The position numbers were made by a program, and so were the translations under genes. Below the pieces are notes generated by a model, which searched no databases, was not told the origin of the DNA, and saw only the letters and a list, made by a program, of their open reading frames with translations. A stretch of DNA of 42,111 bases. Source: a virus. Positions 10,380 to 19,044 of this stretch are shown here, piece after piece. Position 1 is the first letter of the stretch. Each line of letters opens with the position of its first letter. Where the stretch lies: positions 1-42,111 of the IMG/VR virus record IMGVR_UViG_3300017763_000044. The stretch is one strand, 5' to 3'.

Positions 10380-12052
10380 TACGTGGTAATGGTAAGCGTT
10401 TTGAGCGTTGCATCATATGCGAAAGTTGGCACGGTAACCCCACCGTCACCAGTACCTTGCCTACCCAATCTGAGTAGCTGTAAGACGTCGGGACTTTTAC
10501 TTGTTCCACTAGCTACATACTCGGTAGGCGCGGAATTTCCAAATGCAGATATATACGTGTAAACTTTACCGTCTGACTCTATCCATAACCAATAGTTTTG
10601 ACTAATTTGCAAAACGCCTGCGGCAAAAATGTCATTTATACTATTTCTATTGGCTGGCGCGCACACAGGAACTTCCCAATATCCAGGATTGCTTTCCATG
10701 CCTACTCTTGAGTATTTATCCCATACGCCATCAGCGGCAACATTGTATGCGGTGTATCCGAGCTGACTAGCAAGACTTATTGCTCTTTGCACAAGACCAA
10801 CATTCGCGACAACTACTAACACTGCTTGGGTGGTGGCATCGAAATCAGCGTACGTATGCTTTAGGTCATTGTTGTTATTTGCGGTTGTTATTATGTCAAT
10901 ATACGCACCACCCCCAACCCCGCTTCCACCACTACTTCCAGATGAACTAATCGTAATAGGCATCCAATGCCCCAATCCACCATTGTGCGACTGTTTCCAC
11001 ACTAAGGCTTGTCCGTCTGTGGGAACATGGCCTGTGCCTAAAGTCTGTACATCAGAGAGATCATTTATCGAAGTGGGTATCGTTAAGCCACCTGTTGCAG
11101 TGCTAATTGCGGTATCTGTCTGAGAGCTTGTGTAGTAGCCCGATAGGTCAGCACCTCCGCTACTAATTGCGCTGTCTGTTTGTGTTTTTGTGTAATAGTT
11201 TGATAGCGATTGGTGGGATGTTAAATAGGTCCCTGCGTCTTGCTTACCTGAAAGTCCCGTACTTAAGGCTGTTGTCGTGGCGTATGAACCTAATGCTGTG
11301 GTAAGCTCAGTGTCAGTTACATATTCACTCGGTATCGCAGTAATAAATCCAGTTACGCTTGGTATATCAGTCAGTTTGGCATAATCGGTAAGATCGGGAA
11401 TTGCACTCGATAATGCATAATTTCCCAAGGCACTATTTACAAACTGGGTGGTTGCGTATACACTAAGATCGGCGGCGGCAGGTATATCACTCGCAGTTAT
11501 AAAACTCGAAACATCAGGGATCGCGTTAGTGATCGCTTGATTCATTTGGGTTGTTGTAGAATAACTCGCCAAAGATTGATGAGAGGTGAGGTAGTTACCT
11601 GTGTTTTGTTTACCTGCGAGTCCCGTAGTTAAAGCTGATGTTGTAGCGTAGTTTGATAACGATTGATGAGAGGTAAGATAGTTTCCCGTGGGTTGCTTAC
11701 CTGAAAGCCCCGTAGTTAAAGCTGATGTTGTAGCGTAACTACCCAAAGTAGTGGTTAAGGAGGAGGTTGTGACATAGCTACCAATGGTCGTGGATAACGA
11801 ATTTGCGGTTACATAATCCCCAAGCGTAGTGGTAAGCGAGGTTGATGTGACATAAGGCGAAAGGTCGCTTGCTTCTAATTTTAAAGCTACATCATCAACT
11901 AATCCATTGACTGCACCCCTTAGAAGCTCGAAGTTTGTGTCTACTGCATCGTGAGTTAATGGATTACCAGCGTTTTGCGTGCGGAACTTTATCTTTGTCC
12001 CAGTTGTGGTGTAATTATGTGAATCGTCTTGACTGAGCTTTGATTGCGGCAT
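10379..12052 (-). CDS. Trimeric tail fibre with Thr/Ser-rich stalk repeats (557 aa)
   Basis: A 557-residue fibre. Residues 23-60 carry a NPLT...D.NFELLR...N motif also present in the 63-residue protein at 22392-22583, probably a fibre N-terminal module. Residues about 65-300 are irregular repeats of [YV]-[AV]-T-T-x-[SA]-L-T-T-[TG]-L-[GS] alternating with GKQ...YLTSHQSL, typical of a trimeric coiled/beta stalk. Next is a GHVP...GQALVW...HWMPITI segment shared with the 698-residue fibre, then a Gly-rich hinge and a C-terminal domain of about 180 residues. The gene has its own promoter (12058-12086), with -10 only 5 nt from the ATG and no Shine-Dalgarno. It probably leads the distal operon down to the left edge. 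Confidence 0.88.
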   Translation of the reverse strand: MPQSKLSQDDSHNYTTTGTKIKFRTQNAGNPLTHDAVDTNFELLRGAVNGLVDDVALKLEASDLSPYVTSTSLTTTLGDYVTANSLSTTIGSYVTTSSLTTTLGSYATTSALTTGLSGKQPTGNYLTSHQSLSNYATTSALTTGLAGKQNTGNYLTSHQSLASYSTTTQMNQAITNAIPDVSSFITASDIPAAADLSVYATTQFVNSALGNYALSSAIPDLTDYAKLTDIPSVTGFITAIPSEYVTDTELTTALGSYATTTALSTGLSGKQDAGTYLTSHQSLSNYYTKTQTDSAISSGGADLSGYYTSSQTDTAISTATGGLTIPTSINDLSDVQTLGTGHVPTDGQALVWKQSHNGGLGHWMPITISSSGSSGGSGVGGGAYIDIITTANNNNDLKHTYADFDATTQAVLVVVANVGLVQRAISLASQLGYTAYNVAADGVWDKYSRVGMESNPGYWEVPVCAPANRNSINDIFAAGVLQISQNYWLWIESDGKVYTYISAFGNSAPTEYVASGTSKSPDVLQLLRLGRQGTGDGGVTVPTFAYDATLKTLTITT

Positions 12053-12057
12053 GTTAC

Positions 12058-12086
12058 AATGTAGTTAGTGTTACGCTAATCGTCAA
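12058..12086 (-). promoter_or_regulatory. Late promoter A (before 557-aa fibre)
   Basis: On the minus strand: -35 TTGACG (12081-12086), 17-nt spacer, -10 TACATT (12058-12063). The spacer contains GTAACAC (12068-12074), 4 nt from the -10. A second GTAACA lies next to the start codon, 11 nt after the first, as in promoter B. The predicted +1 falls on or next to the ATG at 12052, so the mRNA would be leaderless. Assigned by eye. Confidence 0.6.
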
Positions 12087-12090
12087 CTAC

Positions 12091-12861
12091 TCAAGCGCTC
12101 TCAAGTGTTGTCAGTCTCTCCAATATACCGGCAATAGTCGCGTTTGTTTCTAAATTTGTGATATTGGATCCATCTACAGCAGGTATTTTAGCTGATGCAT
12201 CTAGCTGAAGTACATTACTTGCAGAGGTTCCTACATTTTTGCTAGATGATGTTCCTAGTCCTGAAATAGTATTTTCGTTAACTGCTACCCTTGCGGTTAG
12301 ATTGGTTATTTCTATCTCCACTCCAGTGGGTCCTGTGGATGCAAATCCTGCTTGAAAGTCTGCGAGCGTACCGAGTGAACTGTTATTAGCGATGGTTCCC
12401 AGCTTAATGTCACTTACAGCGAGTGGTGCCAACTCTGCCCCGATCCCTACTTGGAATCTATCGCTTGTTTCATTAAACTCTAGCTTTGCCTCCTCTGCGC
12501 CCTGCTTGCGCTCAAAAACAAAACCTGAGTTGCTTGCTTCTGTCGTGAGTTGATTTGCGCCTTTATTCAGGCGAATGATATTGTCGGCTATATCAAGGTT
12601 ACTTGAGTTTACTGTGGTGGTCGTGCCCTCAACCGAAAGATCACCATGGAGAGTCGTTGTGCCATAAACATTTAATGTTTGGTTTTTTGCTGATGTTCCC
12701 ACGGTCAACCCAACTGCATTCGCTTCTTCGGCGTCAGTTCCAATATCTACACCTTTTTTAAATGTGTTTTTCTCAGTCCATGTATTTACCGCACCTTTAA
12801 GTGTTGTTATTAAGTGTTCGATTCTAGAAAGAACCGCCTGACCTATCTTAAAATCATTCAT
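12091..12861 (-). CDS. Tail fibre protein (256 aa)
   Basis: A 256-residue fibre protein. Residues 1-30 form an amphipathic helix. Residues about 65-105 hold the GDLSVEGTTTTVNS...LDIADNIIRLNKG signature common in phage fibre and baseplate-wedge proteins (beta-prism stalk unit). The rest is Ser/Thr/Asn-rich, with a C-terminal NATIAGILERLTTLES coiled coil. It lies 2 nt downstream of the 783-residue fibre gene and is the last gene of that unit; promoter A follows within 38 nt. It may be a fibre shaft subunit or connector. The fold class is well supported, the exact role is not. Confidence 0.8.
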   Translation of the reverse strand: MNDFKIGQAVLSRIEHLITTLKGAVNTWTEKNTFKKGVDIGTDAEEANAVGLTVGTSAKNQTLNVYGTTTLHGDLSVEGTTTTVNSSNLDIADNIIRLNKGANQLTTEASNSGFVFERKQGAEEAKLEFNETSDRFQVGIGAELAPLAVSDIKLGTIANNSSLGTLADFQAGFASTGPTGVEIEITNLTARVAVNENTISGLGTSSSKNVGTSASNVLQLDASAKIPAVDGSNITNLETNATIAGILERLTTLESA

Positions 12862-12863
12862 GG

Positions 12864-15215
12864 TTATCTTGCTATTGTTGCGTCATTAATTTGTGAACCC
12901 ACTTTTTTAAAAGAAGTATCTAAAAACAAATCGTTGTTTGTGGTGGTGTCTATAGATGTATGAAAAGTGACATAACTTTGCCCTGCATTTATGGCTATTT
13001 CCCACAATTGGTCACGCCCCCCAATCCAATCTATTAGCGTCCCGCCAAGATCGTATATCTGCGCGTTTCCGTTGCTTGTGTTGTATTTGTGCATCCGATA
13101 TATATTACCCTCCGTCATGCCGTTTGTAGTTTGCAGGGCAATAACCAAGGGTCTATCATTTGCAGAAAAAGTATGCAGTGCGAGAGATCCATTATTTGGC
13201 GTAGTCGGCAATTCATAGGTAGAATCTGCATAGTAGAAATCTTGCTTACGCTGGAACTCAATTTTGTTGTCACCCGAGTAATGCCTGATTCTTAACCAAG
13301 TTCCTATTGGGGCGAAGTCTTCTCCTGAATTATAGCCAGTTGTATATATTGTGCCATTCTCTAATATGTTTAAGGTAAATTCGCTTGGTGAAGGAACGCT
13401 GAATCCATCATCAGTGTATGTAACTCCAATTGCTACATGCCCAGTTCCTCCGTATTGAAACTGAAAGTATCCGTCTTGACCTCCGGGTATAGATTCTACT
13501 GATGATGCCCCTGCATTGAATACAGCAGTACCTCCTATCTTTGTAATAGAGTTTCCACTAACTTCCATTTGACCGCCTGCTATTGAGCCTTGCGTAAGTG
13601 ATACGCTTTCAATCTCTCTAGTGCCGTGCATTGTGTGAATCTTTAAGGCTACTAAAACTTTATTACTTGGAACGGTAACAGTTGCAGTGTTCGATACTGC
13701 GTTGTCTAAGATAACAGCCTCCGAGCTGTCATTGTACACAAAAGTGGCTTTAGTCTCACCACTCGTCTGCACGACAGGGCGATTTATTGTAACCGTAAGC
13801 GTGGTGTCCGCGGGAATAGGTAAGGCAAAAGTTTGCTGTATTACCAACTGATTTTTTCCATCAATAGTTCCATTAGCAAGTTTAGATTCATCAATCTCCC
13901 CTGAGATTACACTCCAATTATCTGGTTGTGCTTGCACAAATTCCCAGTCTACGCCTCGCACTCTTCCAAAGTTGCCCCTGTCTTCATGGTCGAGCCAAAA
14001 CCCACTAGTTCCAGTAATCGCAATATGAACCCTATCCCCTGTGCCATTGATGTTATCAATTACATACAATTCATCTAATGAAAGACTTCCTTGGGTTGCT
14101 AAGGATTGGGTTAATATTTGCACTTTCCTGTCCAATGAATTGTCATTGGTGAAGGTAGAAAAGTCGTACATATTTGGAGCAAGTCCGTAATTTAAGGAGA
14201 CTCGCTCTGTTTGGTTTGTTGCTTGAGCTGTGCTTGAGAAAAATATATCTGTTTGAGAGGTTGAACTTTTGGTTGCAGTTGAGTCCGTCTCGTTCTCCGT
14301 GTAAAGAGCTATTGTTTCACTATCTCCAGTACCGTCATCGTAGAGCAATATCTCACCCACATCGTTTGACCCAAATTGCACTGACAGAAAATGTGTGCCA
14401 GCTGTATTATAATAATCAAACGCGAAATTTCCATTAACAACACCTATTTGATCGTAAACATTGTCATTAGGAGTGTATTCGGTTTGCGATGTCCCGTCAT
14501 CCACGGTGATTGACGTTACTTTATAATATCCAAGCGTGTCTAGTGTTTTATTAAAAGTAACGGACACATACGGGGATTGCAGTGACTCCTCCAAGCTGAA
14601 GCTAGAGGCTAGTTCCCAAGTTGTATTTTCCTCGTCAGCCTTGAATGTGCCGGTTCCACTCCAAAGGTAGTTGCCCGCAGTTCCGTTGTTCCCCCCGCCC
14701 GTTATTCCAGTCACTTGAGCAAAATCTCCTGGGCTCAATCCTTTATTTGAATGGTCCGTTAACATTACAAACCGAGTACCTATCGGATAAGTACCTGCAA
14801 CCGAAGTCTCCCTGGACCACCTGTATCCACCACCTGCAGTAATGTTGAGCAATGTTATAAAATCTCCGACTTGCGTAGTTACGCCGCCATTTTCCCAACT
14901 GCTGGTCACACGCCTTACATCACCCGAGTTAATTGTATCATCGTCAAATGAAGCATTTAAAAGCTTTTCACCGCTCACGCCGATTTCGGAAATGTTAGTC
15001 CACGTAACTGGAGATGAGGTAAGGGAGGGTGGAGTTTGCGTTCCGCCGCCACCTTCAAGTAAAGCCATTCTATTGTTCAAAGCAAGTATTGCTCCGGACA
15101 CCTGTTGATCAACTAATTGATTAAGTTCAACTTTAGTTGCAAATAAATTCGCAGTTCCGATACTGTCCCTAACGCTGATCCCCGCATTGTAAAGAATTGA
15201 GTTTGTATCTGGCAT
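12864..15215 (-). CDS. Large tail fibre / adhesin (783 aa)
   Basis: A 783-residue protein with a short N-terminal helical anchor (about 1-55, ending in a coiled coil before GGGG), then a long Thr/Ser/Asn/Gly-rich beta region. Residues about 114-203 contain a VGDFITLL...GDFAQVTGI...WELA pattern that recurs in the 319-residue adhesin (22586-23545). Jelly-roll-like or lectin-like segments fill the rest, with no enzymatic motif seen. Promoter C lies directly upstream, with -10 ending 6 nt before the ATG and no Shine-Dalgarno, so this gene opens its own unit together with the 256-residue gene. Probably a receptor- or glycan-binding fibre. Confidence 0.82.
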   Translation of the reverse strand: MPDTNSILYNAGISVRDSIGTANLFATKVELNQLVDQQVSGAILALNNRMALLEGGGGTQTPPSLTSSPVTWTNISEIGVSGEKLLNASFDDDTINSGDVRRVTSSWENGGVTTQVGDFITLLNITAGGGYRWSRETSVAGTYPIGTRFVMLTDHSNKGLSPGDFAQVTGITGGGNNGTAGNYLWSGTGTFKADEENTTWELASSFSLEESLQSPYVSVTFNKTLDTLGYYKVTSITVDDGTSQTEYTPNDNVYDQIGVVNGNFAFDYYNTAGTHFLSVQFGSNDVGEILLYDDGTGDSETIALYTENETDSTATKSSTSQTDIFFSSTAQATNQTERVSLNYGLAPNMYDFSTFTNDNSLDRKVQILTQSLATQGSLSLDELYVIDNINGTGDRVHIAITGTSGFWLDHEDRGNFGRVRGVDWEFVQAQPDNWSVISGEIDESKLANGTIDGKNQLVIQQTFALPIPADTTLTVTINRPVVQTSGETKATFVYNDSSEAVILDNAVSNTATVTVPSNKVLVALKIHTMHGTREIESVSLTQGSIAGGQMEVSGNSITKIGGTAVFNAGASSVESIPGGQDGYFQFQYGGTGHVAIGVTYTDDGFSVPSPSEFTLNILENGTIYTTGYNSGEDFAPIGTWLRIRHYSGDNKIEFQRKQDFYYADSTYELPTTPNNGSLALHTFSANDRPLVIALQTTNGMTEGNIYRMHKYNTSNGNAQIYDLGGTLIDWIGGRDQLWEIAINAGQSYVTFHTSIDTTTNNDLFLDTSFKKVGSQINDATIAR

Positions 15216-15221
15216 AAGTAA

Positions 15222-15250
15222 ATATAATTATAGTGTTACTAAGAAGGCAA
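15222..15250 (-). promoter_or_regulatory. Late promoter C (before 783-aa fibre)
   Basis: On the minus strand: -35 TTGCCT (15245-15250), 17-nt spacer, -10 TTATAT (15222-15227). GTAACAC lies in the spacer at 15233-15239, 5 nt from the -10. An overlapping alternative -10 is TATAAT at 15227-15232. The predicted +1 coincides with the A of the ATG at 15215. The -35 is inside the end of the upstream gene. Confidence 0.55.
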
Positions 15251-15838
15251 TTTGAAAAGAGCTTGCACGAACCTATTGCTCACCATGGAAATAAAGGTTT
15301 CCGAGCTTGATGGATCATCTACTCCTACACCAACCCACTGATCAAATTCATACCCGCTGTCAGGTGTAGCCGTAATTGTAACATTTGTGTTAATATTGTA
15401 TTTTTCGGTACCTCCCTGTGCTGTGGTTTGCGTTCCTGTTTTTGCGACCGACCCATTAGCTCCCGCAGTAGCAATTAGAGCGCACTGTTCTATGCCGTCA
15501 CTCATGCCCGCCAAGAAGTTTTCATACGCAACTAGTTCTTCTGCTTTTGCTATTGCTGCATTGTATATAATTCCCAAAACAACAGAGTCATATTGCGTCG
15601 GTATAACTGTACCTGCGTGTACCAGGCTTCCGCGCATTTCCGGATTAATTAGCCCCGATCCTGACAAATAGCTTAATTCTGACCACCTACTCCTTCCGTC
15701 GCCAAACTTAATCATCTCTACCGTAGTGTCCCAGCCTGGCTCTGAAGCTAAAAGTATAGGGTCATTAGACTCCCACTCTTCTGTGGAGCCCTGCCTGAAG
15801 GTTAATCTTGCGGTTACAAATCTATTCGGTGCTGGCAT
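15239..15838 (-). CDS. Adhesin with Mtd-N-like head and bacterial-repeat-like C-terminus (199 aa)
   Basis: A 199-residue, two-domain protein. Residues about 8-58 match the N-terminal domain of major-tropism-determinant-type tail proteins: RLTFRQGST..EW, then LLASEPGWDTT, then IKFGDGRSRWSEL. A helical stretch follows (about 85-115). Residues about 121-196 look like the small beta domain of cell-surface bacterial repeats (VTITATPDSGYEFDQWVG, then an aromatic/hydrophobic strand ending in ALF). It lies 12 nt after the repeat fibre gene, and promoter C follows. An accessory adhesin on the fibre apparatus is likely. There is no C-type-lectin variable region, so it is not a DGR target as such. Confidence 0.8.
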   Translation of the reverse strand: MPAPNRFVTARLTFRQGSTEEWESNDPILLASEPGWDTTVEMIKFGDGRSRWSELSYLSGSGLINPEMRGSLVHAGTVIPTQYDSVVLGIIYNAAIAKAEELVAYENFLAGMSDGIEQCALIATAGANGSVAKTGTQTTAQGGTEKYNINTNVTITATPDSGYEFDQWVGVGVDDPSSSETFISMVSNRFVQALFKLPS

Positions 15839-15850
15839 CTGTATAGTTGG

Positions 15851-16369
15851 TTAAATTGAATAAAGGTTACCCCTTAGCGTTGATAATGAAACTTTGGTTG
15901 TATTGAGAGCCTCTGATGTACTTGCAAGGCTTGCACGCGTACTGTTGAGAGCCTCTGATGTACTTGCAAGGCTTGCACGCGTACTGTTGAGAGCCCCTGA
16001 TGTACTTGCAAGGCTTGCACGCGTACTGTTAAGAAGAGTCGATAAACTATTAAATTCTTCTTTGAGTAGGGATATTTCTGCAATCAATGCGTCATTGTTG
16101 GTCTGAGTAATATTTGTAACATTAGAAACTTCTTGCGTGATATTATTCTCTATATCCAATTTTTGCGTAACAATGGTTTCCGATAAGTCCGTTTTAACAT
16201 ACTTTTGCAGTTGGTCATCTAATCTGCCCAAGTTTATCCTAACCTCCTCCCACCACTCACTAAAAGTGGTGTCAAATTTTCTGGTGTCTTCGTCTTTTTT
16301 GGGCAGTGCATCGTTTTCAGGAAACGATGGTTCAACGGTACGCTCAAATGGTCTTACTTTTAATCTCAT
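15851..16369 (-). CDS. Short fibre / coiled-coil protein with tandem 14-residue repeats (172 aa)
   Basis: A 172-residue protein. The N-terminal 60 residues include FDTTFSEWWEEVRINLGRLDDQL, a Trp-rich helix probably for attachment. Residues 60-112 form a coiled coil rich in Asn, Ile and Thr. Residues about 113-156 are three copies of a 14-residue unit (LNSTRASLASTS-[EG]-A) plus a degenerate fourth. The gene overlaps the nozzle gene by 4 nt and has a Shine-Dalgarno-like AGGG just before the ATG. The adjacency suggests a fibre attached to the nozzle tip. The near-identical DNA copies imply recent expansion, so length may vary among relatives. Confidence 0.8.
   Translation of the reverse strand: MRLKVRPFERTVEPSFPENDALPKKDEDTRKFDTTFSEWWEEVRINLGRLDDQLQKYVKTDLSETIVTQKLDIENNITQEVSNVTNITQTNNDALIAEISLLKEEFNSLSTLLNSTRASLASTSGALNSTRASLASTSEALNSTRASLASTSEALNTTKVSLSTLRGNLYSI
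15903..16028. repeat. Three tandem 42-bp repeats inside the 172-aa fibre gene
   Basis: Exact period of 42 bp (15903-15944, 15945-15986, 15987-16028). Copies 1 and 2 are identical; copy 3 differs by one visible substitution (T to C near 15995). The unit is in frame (14 codons), so copy-number change only lengthens or shortens the coiled coil. Confidence 0.95.
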
Positions 16370-19044
16370 CCCTGACCTATAGATTGAGTTGTTGCCCTGG
16401 TGTTAATACCGCTAACTTCGAATGTTCTTCCAACTAACTTAATTGGGTTGTCTAGGACCACTAAGTCGCTTTGAACTGAATAGTAGCTTTCTACCTGTAC
16501 GTTGCTTTCATCTGTCCGGCTTTTTATTTCCGTATATCCTGTGTCTACATAAAATCCGCTGTCTTTTGCGTATTCGGGTAAAACGCTAATTTCGTCCCTC
16601 ATGTAGGGCGCCCTCAAATATAGAGGTATCATGTTTTCATCGCGTAACTCATTTAGTGTTACAAAGTCTTGAGTTATACCGTTTAATGTGCTCATAGTCT
16701 CAACATTTTCAGTGCCCTGTGGTGCTGTTGTTGTACTAATCCTAACCCGTATTGGAGTTACTCCATACTTACTGGACAGTTCTAAAACATAGGATCGCAC
16801 TTCTTTATCAGAAAAACTATTACCAAAATCTATAAGACCACTTCTGATTTTAGATATGTAACCATAACCCAATCTGTTGTATATTCTGTAGGGTTCAGTT
16901 TCTCCGTACAGAGGAGGTCCATAACCATAGCGAACAATTGCTCCTCCGTATTTGGGATCCTCTCTCCACTGCGAACCAATGTACATAGAGGATTCATCTT
17001 CTGCTTGATGGACTCCCATTATGAACCACATTTGCTCAGGGCCAACTCTATTGCTCTTAGGCTTTCTTATCGTAGTGCAGGAAGTAAATGATGCATCTAT
17101 TTGTGAAAGTGTATTATTGATATAATCGTATGCTATCACGCCCCAATCGAGCACGGGTTGACCAACCATATTACCATTCTCATTCGTGGCTATTGGTTGA
17201 TTAAGGTCATCTATTAGTTGCCCTTGCGTGTTCTTTTTATAGCCTAGCGGGCAATTAATAAATATTTCCCTGGTGACTGGATTATCTACAGTGTAAACAT
17301 ACTCGGATAATTCTGGTGGCACCATTTGCCAAAATGGTGGTCCAAGCTCAAAGGTATCTACGGGTTTTGGCTCTACTGAGGAACGATTAATATTATAAAC
17401 TCCCGTGTTGCCCATAAACAAATGCATATTTCCTGAAACCTGTATAATCGTATTTCTGAAGTCTGCGTTTCTTCCGCCCGTATATCTCGGGTCTACGGCA
17501 TAGGGCTGGATTGTGCTATTTGATCGTGTGAGAAAGAAAAACCCTGAATCTCGGTAAACAACCAATTTGTCCGCCAATTCTTTCATCTTTAGAATGCGCG
17601 TACCGTCCTGTACAAACTCTTGGAATGCGGCAGGCTTTCTTATCTGCTCGGCGAACGGCCTGAGCACCATCGGGTAAGTTCCCTCAGGCAGTTCCGTTCC
17701 GCTCGTTGGATCCAAAAGCTTGATGTCATCCTCGTCTTTATCTACAAATCTTAAAGTTTTATTTGCCTCAACTTTGAAGAATATACCACTTGTTGAGATC
17801 ATGCTTATCATTTGCGCCAGCACTTCTGATTCCGTAAACCCTCCGTTTTCTTCCTCTGCATTGCCGGAAAATCTAGTGGGAAATTTAACCCCAAGGGCTT
17901 TTACTGCATCTACCTTTCGCGCAAAATCAAAGTCTTCATTGTCATACTTTATTGCACCAATGGTGTCTAGGAATATCCCTACATGGTCGACGCCTGAGTG
18001 AATGCCATACTTGTACTTCTGGAACATACTACCATCAGTATCTATCGCAAAGTTTTTAGTGTATGTCATCTTGTAGGAACCATCAGCTCCAATCGTAAGC
18101 GTGCCCTCTAAACCTCCTGATTCTGCGATAACTACATTGTTGGCTTCTATGCCTGTATTAAAGAGCTTTGGGTCACCCTCCGAGCTATAAATCATCCTGT
18201 ACTGGTAGCGTTGTATTTGCACATCTCCTTCAGCGTAGAGAGTGGATGCGGTTATTGTTCCGTATGGGTCACTCTCCCCAAACCATTCGTCATACCCAGC
18301 ACTTATCATTGTGAGGTCTCCGCAGAATAACCTGTCTTGGAAGTTTGATATAGTTCCCACGGATACTACACCATTTTCCCGTAAGCCATAAAGTGGATAA
18401 GCTTGATCGTATTCACTTTTGTAAACAATCGGTAAATCGACCCCGTTGTTAATTATTAAATGGTTTTGTATTTCTGCAAATTCCCATCTGTATGCGCCAC
18501 CCTCAAATGGATCCTTTAAGGTTCCGTCGGACTCCTTGGCATCCATGTGATTAGTAAATGTGTAGATCAACTCCCAAATAAAATCATCTGCTTCGTTTTC
18601 AAAATAGTCAGGGTCAAAAGTTAATGTTTCAGGAGCGTCTTGACCGTCTTCGGTTGCATACTCCTCAACGGGGTTTGCGTTCAATAAGTCTGTGCCATAA
18701 TCAATCGCAAATCTTTTGTCGCCCGTGCTTAACCTATATACTTTTGCTCCTGCTATCGCAATGAGAACGGGAGTTCCATCTGTTCCCGTAAACTGATGCA
18801 AACCGCGAATCGGCTCTGCACTATTAAGGGCATCATCTGAGCCTGATGGATTAAATATATCCCAACCTTCCCTTCTGAGTTCTCCATCCACCTCTCTTCT
18901 AAAGTTTATTTTTTCTGTATAATTTGCCGATGAAGTAAGGAAGTTTTTCTCGTCAGATATAGGAACATCATCAGATGCAGACCCAATCAAGGCTCCACCC
19001 TGAGAGGGGTGTATGGTAATATGCTTATACCTTTTCCTCGCCAT
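16366..19044 (-). CDS. Tail nozzle protein (T7 gp12 / tail tubular protein B-like)
   Basis: An 892-residue protein reading from ATG 19044, which overlaps the stop of the upstream fibre gene by 1 nt (TAATG). Alternative starts further upstream would extend into that gene by five codons only. The N-terminus (INFRREVDGELRREGWD...IRGLHQF...LIAIAGAKVYRL) is typical of podovirus nozzle proteins, which begin with a short-strand platform followed by a beta-propeller. Large, aromatic-rich beta segments follow, and residues about 500-700 (GNMHLFMGNTGVYNI) look propeller-like. Length is near the upper end for the family. With the adaptor at 21137-21904 it would form the short tail conduit through which DNA leaves. 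Confidence 0.85.
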   Translation of the reverse strand: MARKRYKHITIHPSQGGALIGSASDDVPISDEKNFLTSSANYTEKINFRREVDGELRREGWDIFNPSGSDDALNSAEPIRGLHQFTGTDGTPVLIAIAGAKVYRLSTGDKRFAIDYGTDLLNANPVEEYATEDGQDAPETLTFDPDYFENEADDFIWELIYTFTNHMDAKESDGTLKDPFEGGAYRWEFAEIQNHLIINNGVDLPIVYKSEYDQAYPLYGLRENGVVSVGTISNFQDRLFCGDLTMISAGYDEWFGESDPYGTITASTLYAEGDVQIQRYQYRMIYSSEGDPKLFNTGIEANNVVIAESGGLEGTLTIGADGSYKMTYTKNFAIDTDGSMFQKYKYGIHSGVDHVGIFLDTIGAIKYDNEDFDFARKVDAVKALGVKFPTRFSGNAEEENGGFTESEVLAQMISMISTSGIFFKVEANKTLRFVDKDEDDIKLLDPTSGTELPEGTYPMVLRPFAEQIRKPAAFQEFVQDGTRILKMKELADKLVVYRDSGFFFLTRSNSTIQPYAVDPRYTGGRNADFRNTIIQVSGNMHLFMGNTGVYNINRSSVEPKPVDTFELGPPFWQMVPPELSEYVYTVDNPVTREIFINCPLGYKKNTQGQLIDDLNQPIATNENGNMVGQPVLDWGVIAYDYINNTLSQIDASFTSCTTIRKPKSNRVGPEQMWFIMGVHQAEDESSMYIGSQWREDPKYGGAIVRYGYGPPLYGETEPYRIYNRLGYGYISKIRSGLIDFGNSFSDKEVRSYVLELSSKYGVTPIRVRISTTTAPQGTENVETMSTLNGITQDFVTLNELRDENMIPLYLRAPYMRDEISVLPEYAKDSGFYVDTGYTEIKSRTDESNVQVESYYSVQSDLVVLDNPIKLVGRTFEVSGINTRATTQSIGQG

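Noticed and set aside
15239-15838. Diversity-generating retroelement target
   Set aside because: The protein has an Mtd-N-like head but no lectin-type variable region. No reverse transcriptase or template repeat is visible in the window.
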